Positions 33,833 to 42,858 of a stretch of DNA of 64,000 nt are shown piece after piece (the first letter of the stretch is position 1; the number at the start of each line of letters is the position of its first letter). This DNA is from Halovenus sp037080055 (GTDB lineage: Archaea > Halobacteriota > Halobacteria > Halobacteriales > Haloarculaceae). The position numbers and the translations under genes were made by a program. Below the pieces are notes generated by a model, which ran no database searches, was not told the origin of the DNA, and was given only the letters and a program-made list of their open reading frames with translations. The stretch lies in NCBI RefSeq assembly GCF_037080055.1, contig NZ_JBAOJI010000001.1:1077644-1141643 (forward strand), written 5' to 3'.

Positions 33833-34585
33833 ATGTCACTCCCTCCGTGGATATCTGAGAAACTGCCGGAAGACAGGAGGGTGAATACGAAGCTCACAGA
33901 ACGGCACGTCATCGAGACGATGCACCAAGCCAATCGACCGTTCTTTTCACTACAGCAGATTCAACAGCGGATCAAACCCGACGTCTCGAAGGTAACTGTC
34001 CGCAACCGGTTGGAGGAACTGGAAGATCGTGAGATTGTGGCAACGGAAACAGTGGCTGACTCGACCGTGTATTATATCAATCACCCGGAGTCAGCGTGGC
34101 CACTCTCACCCGAAGGAAAACACGCACTGAAGGACGAATCGACCGAGACAGCCAACCCGCTCCGAGAGTTCCTTCAGCATCCACGAGTTCGCTTGATCAT
34201 CCGTGAGGAGTTGTGGCGGAGTATTGCATGGGCGGCGTTTGGTCTGTTCGGATGGGCACTACTCATAAGCGAATCTGACCAGTTGCCGGCAACTGTCTGG
34301 ACCGCAATTGGCCTCCCATTCCTGACTTGGGCGTCACTCACTGTCGGGATGACCGGATTTCGGCTGACGACTGGTAGCGACCTGCAGGTTCAGTCTAAGG
34401 AGGGGTTGCACGTAATTTCGTTGGGTGCGGTTGTGTTAGGCGGGTTCTGGATTGCATTTTTGATTTTTGTTCTGAACTGGCCACCCTTGCTGACCAGTGG
34501 GCTATATGTTTTGGCCACGATCACTTATTTTGTCTTTTACAGACGGGTGATTCTCCCCCGGTTTACTGTACCGGTTGAACGTTGA
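33833..34585 (+). CDS. Winged-helix/four-TM membrane protein
   Basis: The product has 250 residues. Residues 20-90 form a winged helix (VNTKLTERHVIETMHQANRP, FSLQQIQQRIKPDVSKVTVR, NRLEELEDREIVATETV). Residues 115-245 hold four TMs beginning RLIIREELWRSIAWAAFGLF. This is a predicted membrane-tethered DNA-binding protein. The 31063 gene encodes only the membrane half. The HTH suggests it senses something at the membrane and acts on a nearby promoter. No target is shown by the sequence. Confidence 0.78.
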   Translation: MSLPPWISEKLPEDRRVNTKLTERHVIETMHQANRPFFSLQQIQQRIKPDVSKVTVRNRLEELEDREIVATETVADSTVYYINHPESAWPLSPEGKHALKDESTETANPLREFLQHPRVRLIIREELWRSIAWAAFGLFGWALLISESDQLPATVWTAIGLPFLTWASLTVGMTGFRLTTGSDLQVQSKEGLHVISLGAVVLGGFWIAFLIFVLNWPPLLTSGLYVLATITYFVFYRRVILPRFTVPVER

Positions 34586-35133
34586 TCAGTTTGCAGATGT
34601 AGTGAGCGGCTGATTCATCACTATTGGCGCGAAACAAACATCGTAGGTGTGCTGACTTCACCCTCTCTATCTTGCGAGCGGTTTTTGGTGGCTCTCTGGT
34701 AGGTCGCTGCGGTCTGTGGTAGATACAGGGCGCAAGTCGGTCAGCTGAAGCAGACTGAAAAGACGGTTGCGATTCGGTCAATACAATTGAAATATCGGTT
34801 ACAACCCATCAGCGTATTTCCATAACCGTAGCAGCATAGCCAGGGTCAGCACCATCGCAAGGGTGACCGTAAGTAGAATAATGAGAGTTGCAGAACCAAC
34901 CATATCGAATTGTGAGTGGGTCATTACAATAACCTGCTGGCTTAGTCTTTCGCTCTGTGGTGTCGCTCTGATCAATCATCACGCAGGCACATACTACCGG
35001 CTGATTCTGGATTTAATTGGAGAAAATAACGAGGCTCTGGTGCTGACTACATCCTCTATATTCAGCGGCCACTCTGTTGACTTGTCACCGATATGCCGCC
35101 TTTGAATTCGGGGGAGCAGCGTTCATGTGGTGG
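34586..35133. other. Gap with element-end repeats before recombinase copy 2
   Basis: No gene is supported. GTGCTGACTTCACCCTCTCT at 34650 and GTGCTGACTACATCCTCTAT at 35040 are copies of the island's terminal-repeat-like sequence. The last 80 bases before 35134 are homologous to the same region before recombinase copy 1. Confidence 0.55.
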
Positions 35134-35838
35134 ATGACGAACGACTATCATCAGTCGAATGAATGGGCACAGCGGCATCGACAATCCTTGACGACGCGGC
35201 ACACCCACGAGGATGTACTCACAGACAGAGAGTTTGAACTCCTCCTGGAAGCGTGTAGTTCACTGCCGGAGCCGCGAGACTTGCAGGCACGGTTCGTGTG
35301 TCTGGCTGCTGGCCGACTCGGACTCCGGGCTGGCGAGATCGCGCATTTCCGTGCGGACTGGATCGATTGGGATCGGATGCTGCTTCGCATTCCACAACAC
35401 GAACCTTGCGAGTGCGGCTATTGTCGTCGGCAAGCAGCACAAGAGACGACTCACAATGAGGAACTCACACAGCAAGAAGCGATGGACGCTCGCTGGCATC
35501 CGAAGACAGTCGCGTCTGCCCGGTCGATCCCGGTTGACCTGTCGCTCCGGCTTGAGCTGTGTCTGGAGCGATTCACCGACCAGTACGACTCGTTCCCTCG
35601 ATCTCGGACTACGGTCAATAGACGAGTGACAGCTGCCGCCGAGGCAGCAGACATTGACGGACGGGTCTATCCGCATTGTCTCCGTGCGACCGCCGCCAGT
35701 TACCACGCCTACCAAGGGGTTGCGCCAGTGCCACTCCAAGCGCTCATGGGGTGGAGCGACTTGGCCACAGCGCAGAAGTACATCCGCATCTCCGGACGAG
35801 CCACGGCTGACGCTCTTCGGCAAGTCCATCACCGATGA
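35134..35838 (+). CDS. Tyrosine recombinase, catalytic domain only (copy 2)
   Basis: The product has 234 residues. It is nearly identical to the 30188 product over the full length, with the same Arg (GLRAGEIAH), CECGYC insertion, Lys, HCLRATAA and KYIRISG with the catalytic Tyr. Differences are scattered and mostly conservative, and synonymous changes are many, so both copies have been kept under selection rather than being a fresh duplication. No core-binding domain is present. Confidence 0.85.
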   Translation: MTNDYHQSNEWAQRHRQSLTTRHTHEDVLTDREFELLLEACSSLPEPRDLQARFVCLAAGRLGLRAGEIAHFRADWIDWDRMLLRIPQHEPCECGYCRRQAAQETTHNEELTQQEAMDARWHPKTVASARSIPVDLSLRLELCLERFTDQYDSFPRSRTTVNRRVTAAAEAADIDGRVYPHCLRATAASYHAYQGVAPVPLQALMGWSDLATAQKYIRISGRATADALRQVHHR

Positions 35839-36161
35839 AAGCGGTCTAATATCCGTCAACTCTCACGATCCGTGCTGAATTGAAGGCGCTTAGTCAGCAC
35901 GCGTTGAGAGTGGTCAGAGAAGAAGCGATTGCTCAGTATAGCGGATTCACCTAACGGCCAATCAAGTTCGGTATCGTACAAATCTGTTCGAGAAAAACCA
36001 GCAATTTCACGTCGGTTTCAAGGTGTTTTCAGCGGGCTTATCACGGTTAACCGGTTCCCTGTATTTGGCCCGAACAGATTCGGTGCCTCCGCTGACAACT
36101 GGCCCTCCAATCCCTCTTTCCGTGAATCCCGTCGAGAGCGGAAATCCTCAGTATAGAAGAT
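35839..36161. other. Non-coding gap after recombinase copy 2
   Basis: No gene is supported. CACCTAACGGCCAATCAAG at 35948 resembles ATCTAACGGCCAATTCAA at 26649 near the island's left edge, another shared fragment. I see nothing else in it. Confidence 0.4.
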
Positions 36162-36347
36162 TTAGTCATCGACCAGTTTTGCGCCGGTTTCGATGAGCAG
36201 ATACAGTGGAATAAGATACGTGAGGCCAATAGCGACGATGGCGATGACCGGCTCAAGCGGCCCACCGAAGTCCGCTGAGGCTGTTTGGAGGAAAATTAGG
36301 ACAACAAACCAGAGAGTCACTAATTGAATAACCGGAGTATCGTCCAT
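36162..36347 (-). CDS. Small two-TM membrane protein
   Basis: The product has 61 residues: MDDTPVIQLVTLWFVVLIFL, a Gly/Pro-rich loop (ADFGGPLEP), then VIAIVAIGLTYLIPLYLLIE and an acidic end. The short acidic start and two clear TMs argue for a real protein. There is no relative in the window. Function unknown. Confidence 0.6.
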   Translation of the reverse strand: MDDTPVIQLVTLWFVVLIFLQTASADFGGPLEPVIAIVAIGLTYLIPLYLLIETGAKLVDD

Positions 36348-36669
36348 ACTGTATCAGGATTGCACGTTATTTAACAAGCTCTTTTCGATAAGTACGCACG
36401 TCTTCTTTGCAGTTGATTCAGCGCAGAATCTCTGGAAGAAATAGAATCGCTGTGCTGACTGCACTCTCTAGATTCAGCAGTTGTTGAATTGACTTGTTCG
36501 AAGCTCGGTAGAATGGCGAGTGCTGAATAGACCGCGCGTATCTCGTATGAAGAGGGGGCAGATTGCGAACAGCCAATCGGTCGATAAAGGCGAAGAGCAG
36601 ACCGTGGACTATAGACAAACCCCGTCAATAAAACACCAGGACTATGTGGTCAACCAGTAGAACGCTACT
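36348..36669. other. Gap with a repeat-element copy
   Basis: TGTGCTGACTGCACTCTCTA at 36451 and GTGCTGAATAGACCGCGCG at about 36521 look like the two ends of one decayed copy of the island repeat element. No gene is supported. Confidence 0.45.
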
Positions 36670-36855
36670 GTGACCAATCTCAGGTTAGCATTTGCTGCAG
36701 GAATTCTTGCAGCCCTTAGTGTGGGAGCCACGTTATTTATACACATCCCGTTTGTGGAATCTGAAGTCGCACGCGTAGTCCTAAACGGTCTTTTCGTAGG
36801 AGGTACCGTCTATATCGGTCTCAAAATTCTCGAACGAACTATGGATGCACAGTAA
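36670..36855 (+). CDS. Small two-TM membrane protein
   Basis: The product has 61 residues from a GTG start: MTNLRLAFAAGILAALSVGA, loop HIPFVESEV, then ARVVLNGLFVGGTVYIGLKI and tail LERTMDAQ. It has the layout of many haloarchaeal small membrane proteins. Function unknown. Confidence 0.6.
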   Translation: MTNLRLAFAAGILAALSVGATLFIHIPFVESEVARVVLNGLFVGGTVYIGLKILERTMDAQ

Positions 36856-37240
36856 TTCACACGTCCAATTCCTATTTGCGGAAGGGATTCACCTATCTGA
36901 TTATATACACGTTCTGGATGGCGGTCCGGTCAGGTAGAGTATGAACTTAATCAAGTAGTCGTGCTGAACTCACCCTCTGTATCTCGCAACTCACTACTAA
37001 CAGAAATCTTGTGGACGCTGCTGAATACAGCGCTCGTATCGGTAAAGACGCCTGCGCGAATCGTTCAGCATGTACGTTCATTTTGTATCATATTATTGGG
37101 GCTCTTACCGAGCACAGTGAAACAGTGGTGTCTATTTGGAGCTGGCAAATAGATCAGTGGAAGACGCAAATGAAAGAGAAAGTACAGGCCGGTTTTCAGT
37201 TATCCGCACGCTTTACAGGGCCGAACTATTGCTGGTACAT
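36856..37240. other. Gap with a repeat-element copy
   Basis: CGTGCTGAACTCACCCTCTG at 36960 and CTGCTGAATACAGCGCTCGT at about 37018 mark another copy of the repeat element. Open frames here lack coding bias. Confidence 0.45.
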
Positions 37241-37531
37241 ATGGAGTCACTTCCACAGATGGTGTTCCGTGAGCCAGATGGACGAAGGAAGGGGCTCATC
37301 ATGTTGTCCTTATCGTTCATCTGCCTCCTTATTTGGGTGTACACTGCTGTCGTGCTCAACGCTTCTGACTTTTTCGTCTTTTTTGCTATCGGGCTTGGAT
37401 TCTCCGGAGTCGCCGAGTCGCTGCCACCGGACCGACGACGTTCAGCAGGAACACTTCGAATGCTAGCCGTCGGTACCTTCGTTGTCTTCCTCGGTGTCCT
37501 TGCATCGGTCCCTGAATTACTATTAGCGTAG
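37241..37531 (+). CDS. Membrane protein, three TM segments
   Basis: The product has 96 residues: MESLPQMVFREPDGRRKGLI, then TMs LIMLSLSFICLLIWVYTAVV, FFVFFAIGLGFSG and MLAVGTFVVFLGVLASVPEL. A basic loop (ESLPPDRRRSAGT) lies between the second and third. I chose the ATG at 37241 because the upstream part of the frame reads like non-coding repeat DNA. No family is recognised. Confidence 0.6.
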   Translation: MESLPQMVFREPDGRRKGLIMLSLSFICLLIWVYTAVVLNASDFFVFFAIGLGFSGVAESLPPDRRRSAGTLRMLAVGTFVVFLGVLASVPELLLA

Positions 37532-37655
37532 GGGAGGACACCCATTTTGATGTATTTCTGATATTCCTCGGTGGCAATCCGGGACGGTCGATAACTACGC
37601 AGGCAAGTTCTATCGGTTGGTTCAGGATTCATTTTGAGAAAATAACGCAGTCCCC
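37532..37655. other. Short non-coding stretch before repeat element
   Basis: I see no gene or clear signal here. It joins the membrane gene to the repeat element at 37656. Confidence 0.4.
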
Positions 37656-37751
37656 GTGCTGACTACATCCTCTGAGTCGGTCACTGCAATTATGACAGAT
37701 AAGAGGTAGGACGATAGCGTCAGTGCAAGATGTAGAGGGTGGATTCAGCAG
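37656..37751. repeat. Candidate MITE with imperfect terminal inverted repeats
   Basis: The left end is GTGCTGACTACATCCTCT and the right end, read on the other strand, is CTGCTGAATCCACCCTCT, which agree at most positions. The interior (GAGTCGGTCAC ... CGATAGCGTCAGTGCAAGAT) recurs at 41838-41900 beyond the island. Length is about 96 bases with no open frame. Confidence 0.6.
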
Positions 37752-37852
37752 TCGGTGACCTGTGGTTTCACACCAATCTGGATGAATCAGTCGGCCAGTA
37801 GAACTGCAAACTGAACAGAAACGCGACGCTGACGACTATCTTCAGTGTAGAT

Positions 37853-38137
37853 CTATTGAGTCTGTTTGCGACCCCGGATCGGTGACGGGAACCTTCCTTC
37901 AGCAATTGTGTACAGCCCGATGCCCAACAGGACAACGGGCGGAACAATTGCAATTACAGGAAGGGAACCTCCCAGCGTCGTGGAAATAAGCGCAAACACG
38001 ATGACTGGCGTCAGAAGCAAAATCCCGAATGTGATGAGCGCTCGAAAGACTGGTTGTCTCTGACCCGTTCGATACACAGCGATACCACAGGCGGCTGCGA
38101 ACGCCACGACGAACAAACCGAGGAGGGCTGCGACCAT
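37853..38137 (-). CDS. Membrane protein, three TM segments
   Basis: The product has 94 residues: MVAALLGLFVVAFAAACGIA, then ALITFGILLLTPVIVFALIS and LPVIAIVPPVVLLGIGLYTI with a basic tail (PSPIRGRKQTQ). I chose the ATG at 38137 rather than 38164, where the first residues carry no TM character. It is the last clear gene of the island. Function unknown. Confidence 0.6.
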   Translation of the reverse strand: MVAALLGLFVVAFAAACGIAVYRTGQRQPVFRALITFGILLLTPVIVFALISTTLGGSLPVIAIVPPVVLLGIGLYTIAEGRFPSPIRGRKQTQ

Positions 38138-38561
38138 ATGTAGATGAATACCGTCATTACACATATACTATCGGGTTCAGTACTCGGTCCTGATCCTGTA
38201 CTGACCGATCAAACCATCCGTGACCGGAAGGCCATGCGAAATACGCGCGTTGTATACAGCACGGTCATCCGAAGCTGACAGATGCCAGGACTCCCGGCAG
38301 ACCTCATTCCAGGCTCGTCATCATCGGCAGTTTCCGTGATCCGGCGAGAAAGAGAGGTTACTACGGGTAAATCCCTTTCAACGATAGACCAGACTGAAGC
38401 TATCTATATTATTTGCAGATAGTTCTAATAGTATATTCGAGATGTACGTCCGAACACTATCGGACGAGGATCTACTAGTAGGCTCGGTGAGACTGAAACC
38501 GAGCCCTCTATCGGCTCGAGTTCGAAAAATTTGCATATCTACCAAGGTTCATTTTCCTGTA
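38138..38561. other. Right margin of the island, no gene seen
   Basis: No open frame with coding bias is present. It contains CGCGTTGTATACAGCACGG at 38242, like other repeat ends, and the hairpin at 38481. Confidence 0.45.
38481..38505. repeat. Strong hairpin near the end of the amidohydrolase gene
   Basis: GGCTCGGT and ACCGAGCC form a perfect 8-bp stem with a nine-base loop. It lies 57 bases after the amidohydrolase stop and may affect its 3' end or be a mobile-element trace. Confidence 0.5.
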
Positions 38562-40076
38562 TCAGAATGGATATTTATCTCTAACGGACTGGAACGCGAG
38601 TCTTCCGAGCAACTGACTGGGGCCACGTTTTGGCAGGTCGCGGACGACGTCCATCGTACTCGGCGGCTCACTCCCACCGATGCCGAGTTCCCAGTCTGTC
38701 TCCGACTCGAAACGGTCCACCGCGGTCTCGACACGGTCGCGCACGGCGTCCGAGTCCATCGTCTTCACGTCGCCATCTTCCATCAGCACGTCGCCATCCA
38801 CGATGACTGTCTCCACGTCAGCCGGTGCTGCGTTATTGGCCACCTGTGCTGGGATGTTGGTCAGTGGTGTGAATTTCGGCTTCTCAACGTCGAGAACAAT
38901 GACATCGGCCCGTTTTCCGGGTTCGAGGGTCCCAATCTCGTCGTCGACACCAAGCGCCTTCGCCCCTTCGATAGTGAGCATTCGCACGAGTTCCATCGAG
39001 TTGTACTGACCGGTCGAGCGCTTGAGGTTCGCTGCGAGCCGGGCCTGCCTCGCCTCGCCGAACAAACTGTAGGAATCGTGCCAGTAGTGGTCGTCGATGC
39101 CCAGACCGACATCGACGCCCGCGGCGCGCAGTTCCGGCACCGGCGTCCACTGCACATCACCGTCTGTATTCCAGTAGCAGAAGATTGACGGGCAGTGTGC
39201 CACCGACGCGTTCGCCTCAGCCGTCCGCTGGATGTCTTCATCATCGGCGAGCCGGAAGTGCGCGGCCACAAGCCGGTCGTCGAGGAGGCCGACGTCGTCA
39301 AGAAGGTCAAGCGAGTCTTCGGCTCCGTTCGAGCGCGCCATCGTGTTGCTCGCTTCCAGTTCGAGTAGGTGCGTGTGGACGAGTAAATCGGGGTGCTCGG
39401 CGGCGAGGTCGGCAGTGCGCTCCCACAGCGTGCGGGTACACGACCAGTCGTCGTGGGGGTTGATTGTCGCCCGGATGCGTCCGTCGAACGCGCCATGGTA
39501 GTCATCTATGAACTCACGGGCGCGGTCGAACTGCTCGTCAACCGGGATATCCCAGAAGAGGTCGGAGAGCGCTACCCCGAAGAACCCGCGGAGACCCGCC
39601 TCGCCGAACGTCTCTGCGCCTCCGCTGGGACGGACATCCATTGAGTTGACGGTAGTGACACCACCCGTGAGAAAGTTCAGTGCCGCAAGTTCGTAGCCCG
39701 CCTCGGTGAGGTAGTCGTACTCTCCCTCAGCGATGTGGCCAAAGATAGCGGTCATCCCGCCCACCATCTCCATTAGGTTGAGGTCGCTAAACGCACCAAG
39801 CAGCGGCGTCAGTTCGAGATGAGTGTGCGCGTTGACCAGACCGGGCATCACGACGGTGCCCTCCGCATCAATGAGACGGTCGGCGTCACAGGCCCGATCA
39901 CGTTCTCGTGTCGTTCGCACATCGGTGATTACACCGTCTTTGACCACGACCGTACCGTTCTCGTAAATTCTGTTGTCTTCGTCAACAGTCATAACCACTG
40001 CGTCGTGTACCACGAGATCCGCGTCGTTAACCGTGCCCTCAGTGTTATATTCCAACTCACCGGTAGTTACCGTCAT
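38562..40076 (-). CDS. Amidohydrolase (AtzA/TrzN/SsnA-like metal-dependent deaminase or hydrolase)
   Basis: The product has 504 residues. A beta-sandwich N-terminus (DLVVHDAVVMTVDEDNRIYE) leads to VVMPGLVNAHTHLELTPLLG (first metal His pair), LLVHTHLLELEAS, RLVAAHFRLADDEDI and DVGLGIDDHYWHDSYSL (metal Asp), and the sandwich closes with GKRADVIVLDVEKP. This is the subtype-III amidohydrolase layout of SAH/MTA deaminases and triazine hydrolases. The natural substrate is not evident. It is divergent from a Bat-type regulator and near a broken creatininase-family gene, suggesting a catabolic cluster for a nitrogen-rich ring compound. Confidence 0.88.
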   Translation of the reverse strand: MTVTTGELEYNTEGTVNDADLVVHDAVVMTVDEDNRIYENGTVVVKDGVITDVRTTRERDRACDADRLIDAEGTVVMPGLVNAHTHLELTPLLGAFSDLNLMEMVGGMTAIFGHIAEGEYDYLTEAGYELAALNFLTGGVTTVNSMDVRPSGGAETFGEAGLRGFFGVALSDLFWDIPVDEQFDRAREFIDDYHGAFDGRIRATINPHDDWSCTRTLWERTADLAAEHPDLLVHTHLLELEASNTMARSNGAEDSLDLLDDVGLLDDRLVAAHFRLADDEDIQRTAEANASVAHCPSIFCYWNTDGDVQWTPVPELRAAGVDVGLGIDDHYWHDSYSLFGEARQARLAANLKRSTGQYNSMELVRMLTIEGAKALGVDDEIGTLEPGKRADVIVLDVEKPKFTPLTNIPAQVANNAAPADVETVIVDGDVLMEDGDVKTMDSDAVRDRVETAVDRFESETDWELGIGGSEPPSTMDVVRDLPKRGPSQLLGRLAFQSVRDKYPF

Positions 40077-40172
40077 AGTTGCAGGTAGGACAGTGTGTCC
40101 GGTGAGCGTTCTGCCGGGTATCGTCATGGGGTTTTTATACCGGAGGTGCTGAAACAGGAGGTACGTCTGACG

Positions 40173-40853
40173 ATGTCGTTGACTCGACTCCAGATTTCGG
40201 CGTCGTTAGCACCCTCGGTTCTCCCGTCGTTCTACGTCACAGTCACGGAGTCATCGGCGATCTCGCAGTTGCGGCTCGGTGACTGGAATCTCGCAGCAGA
40301 GGACGTGGCAACTGTGCTGTACGATGTTGACGGAGACACAGACGTGTTCGTCGATGCAGCTCGTGGGACCGACGGGATTGAGGACGTAACGGTACCTCCT
40401 TCTACCGGTGGCTCAGGATTTGTGCTGGTCACTGCGACCCCTGAGGCACTCCCGTTTTTCAGGACCTTTCTCGTGTTGACGGCACGGGCGGGGTTACTTG
40501 TCAGATCCCCAGTCGTGTACAGCGACTTCGAAACGAGCGGTGAGGTGGTGGGAGACGCTGAGGCACTTCAGGCCGCAGTTGACACCGCACCGAGTACTAT
40601 CGACGTGACTATCGAGGAAATCGGGTCACGCCCGTCGCTACGGACGGATCCATTTTCGGAGTTGAGCACTCGGCAGCGTGAAGCTGTTCGCCTCGCGTTT
40701 GAACACGGATACTATCGGCACCCTCGGGAGACAACACACGCAGAATTAGCCGATAAACTTAGATGTGCGCCGAACACGGTCAGCGAACATCTACAGAAAG
40801 CTGAAATGAAACTCATCAAAGCGCTCGTTTCGCAGCGTAACTTTGGGCCGTAG
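40173..40853 (+). CDS. Bat-type HTH transcriptional regulator (HTH_10)
   Basis: The product has 226 residues. The N-terminal 155 residues form a sensor-like domain of the bacterio-opsin-activator type (VATVLYDVDGDTDVFVDAAR). The C-terminus is the HTH_10 domain: LSTRQREAVRLAFEHGYYRH, THAELADKLRCAPNTVSEHL and QKAEMKLIKALV. ATG 40173 lies inside a longer frame and starts the conserved part. It is divergent from the amidohydrolase, so it may control it through the 96 bases between them. Confidence 0.85.
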   Translation: MSLTRLQISASLAPSVLPSFYVTVTESSAISQLRLGDWNLAAEDVATVLYDVDGDTDVFVDAARGTDGIEDVTVPPSTGGSGFVLVTATPEALPFFRTFLVLTARAGLLVRSPVVYSDFETSGEVVGDAEALQAAVDTAPSTIDVTIEEIGSRPSLRTDPFSELSTRQREAVRLAFEHGYYRHPRETTHAELADKLRCAPNTVSEHLQKAEMKLIKALVSQRNFGP

Positions 40854-40927
40854 TATCAGGCCGAACGGGATCAAAAAGGCAGTAGGAACGCCTGTGCATT
40901 ATCTTCAATCTCGGTTGAGGTGCGTGT

Positions 40928-41685
40928 CTACACAGAACGACGTTCATTCTCGATATGATCAACGTAGGTATCAACCACGTTCTGAATGATGGTTTCGCCG
41001 GCTTCAGCGGTTGCTTTAGCCGGGTCGCCAAGCACTCCGTTTTGCGTGATGGTCTTGAACCCTTCACTCAGAAGGCGAGCGGTAGAGATCCCCCCTTCAG
41101 GGCCGGACTCGATATTCTCAACCCTTACAAGATCCTCATTCACCGCCAACACCACTGCCGTCTCGGCTGCACCGGCATGAACCACGTCCTGATCGTATTC
41201 TATCCCGGCCTTGCTGAGGCCATCATTCAGTAACTGCATATGCTCATCGAGGTCAGCCAAGGGAATCACAGTGGCTTCGATTTCCCGAGCGACATCAGGT
41301 GCGACAGTCTTGACTGGGCCGAAATTCCCGCCGTGGGTCGGGACTAAGACGATATGTTCGAAGCCGTGGTCATCGAGTGACCGGCAGTATGCCCGGATTA
41401 CATCCATCAGTGTCTCGGGTGGGATAGTGATCGTGCCTGGGAACTCCATGTGATGTCCCGAGCAGCCAGGCCGGATCGTCGGTGCAGCAAGAGAATCCCC
41501 CAATTTCTCCGCGATCCGTTGCGAGAGTTCGTCACCGTTCAGTGTGTCCATATTCTACGGGAGGTGGGGACCGTGCTGTTCGATCGACCCGACGGAAACG
41601 ATCGCCTCCGTATCCCGTCTTCGAGCGCCGATTCGACTTCTGGCCATACCATCTCCTCAAGGAGTAGTGACCTTCGAGAAGGCAT
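40928..41685 (-). pseudogene. Creatininase-family amidohydrolase, broken by a frameshift and a stop
   Basis: The intact frame (40928-41551, 207 codons) begins MDTLNGDELSQRIAEKLGDS and contains PTIRPGCSGHHMEFPGTITI and VLVPTHGGNFGP, typical of creatininase-family enzymes, but lacks the first metal site. That site is readable just upstream in the same frame as AIVSVGSIEQHGPHLP followed by TAG and then N-MDTLNG, so one stop codon interrupts it. Further upstream LLLEEMVWPEVESALEDG is in another frame, so a one-base shift at about 41610 is also needed. Translation of the short frame would lack metal ligands. Confidence 0.8.
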
Positions 41686-41835
41686 GCAGTTGGTGCTGCT
41701 CCCGCATAGCTTAAAAGTCCTGTCGCACAGAATGAGGGTAACTCGGATCGTTCTGGGCACAGTCGATATCTGTGTCCCCTGTATTGAACGATTCCAGCCC
41801 CCGAGCTCTGGAGCGGCTGCCGTACGAGATTCACT

Positions 41836-41930
41836 CTCTGAGTCGGTCACGGTGATTATGATAGAGAATGGATGGGTCGATAGCGTCAGTGCAAGATGGA
41901 CAGCGCGAGTCTTGCACTCTCAATTTGTGA
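41836..41930. repeat. Second copy of the MITE-like repeat, with palindrome
   Basis: CTCTGAGTCGGTCACGGTGA through TAGCGTCAGTGCAAGATGGA matches the interior of the 37656 element. At 41889-41917 GTGCAAGA and TCTTGCAC form a perfect 8-bp palindrome around TGGACAGCGCGAG. Confidence 0.6.
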
Positions 41931-41979
41931 ATTAACAGTTTTTCGTGTGAAGTCGATACCGACCGGGCCGTCTTTGCCG

Positions 41980-42858
41980 TCAGTCCTCATCTACTGGATT
42001 ACCGACCCAGACTTCGCCAGTGCTCCCGTCGAACTCGACCTTTGGGTCAGTTCCACCACGGAAACTGGGGAACACTGCGTACATCCACTCTGACGGGTTA
42101 TCGCCGAAGTACCCGCCACCAATAGTCTCGTCAGTGACGGGTTCGCCATTGGCTTCCATCTCGAAGCGGACACGGAACGGGTCGGGTAGCCGGTCACCGT
42201 CAACCAGCCACACCTCGTCGGTGCGTGCCTGACTGGGGAAGTCTTCGTCTCCAGCAACCGAGAGCGGTGCCGACTCAAACCCATCCCCGTACTCGTACTC
42301 AATCTCGACGCTGGTGACCTCGTACGGCTCGTCTCCCTCTGGCGGGTTGTTGGTCAATTCGGACGTGTCGAAGTCGATAGCAACAGTCGTATCCACGCCG
42401 AATCCGCCGTAGTTGCCCTGCACGCCTTCGGGTTCGGTCGGTGGTTGCACGTTGCCGGGGGGCGGGCCTTCCTCGAATCCTGGAGATACTGGCTTCTGCA
42501 ATAACACCGAAGACTGCTCCTCTTTCTGCCAGGTGAGGATAATCTCGTCGGCGTCGCGATCCGGATCGATTTCGACGGTACTGCCGGCTTTAATCGTCTC
42601 AGACATGTTACTGTCGTTGATCTCGCCACCCTTTACCACGAAGTTTTCGCGGTCTATTGTTTCACCGGAGACATGTGTCATCGTAACGGTCCCATTTTCT
42701 GTTTCCTCTGTGTCAAGCGCTACCGACGGGGCAGGGTCGCTGACGGTCTCCTCCAGACTAAGTGCGAATACAGATGTGATTGCTGCCAGTACGACGACAA
42801 CAGCGACTAATAGTATCGTACTGATTACCGGTGAGACTCCTCGATCTGAATCGCGCAC
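41980..42858 (-). CDS. Type IV pilin N-terminal domain protein
   Basis: The product has 292 residues. MRDSDRGVSPVISTILLVAV is the archaeal pilin signal: a charged lead, RGVSPV and a hydrophobic helix, cut by the prepilin peptidase (PibD). The exported part is acidic, with a Pro-rich stretch (EEGPPPGNVQPPTEPEGV) and beta-like C-terminal half (VSSVEIEYEYGDGF-like). The long C-terminal domain suggests a specialised adhesive pilin or minor pilin. It stands alone, without assembly genes nearby. The closest machinery is the damaged PilB/PilC set at 23-26 kb. Confidence 0.85.
   Translation of the reverse strand: MRDSDRGVSPVISTILLVAVVVVLAAITSVFALSLEETVSDPAPSVALDTEETENGTVTMTHVSGETIDRENFVVKGGEINDSNMSETIKAGSTVEIDPDRDADEIILTWQKEEQSSVLLQKPVSPGFEEGPPPGNVQPPTEPEGVQGNYGGFGVDTTVAIDFDTSELTNNPPEGDEPYEVTSVEIEYEYGDGFESAPLSVAGDEDFPSQARTDEVWLVDGDRLPDPFRVRFEMEANGEPVTDETIGGGYFGDNPSEWMYAVFPSFRGGTDPKVEFDGSTGEVWVGNPVDED

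Noticed and set aside
36961..37466. Overlapping plus-strand frames before the 37241 gene
   Set aside because: They read through a repeat-element copy, and only the frame from 37241 has TM segments and coding bias.
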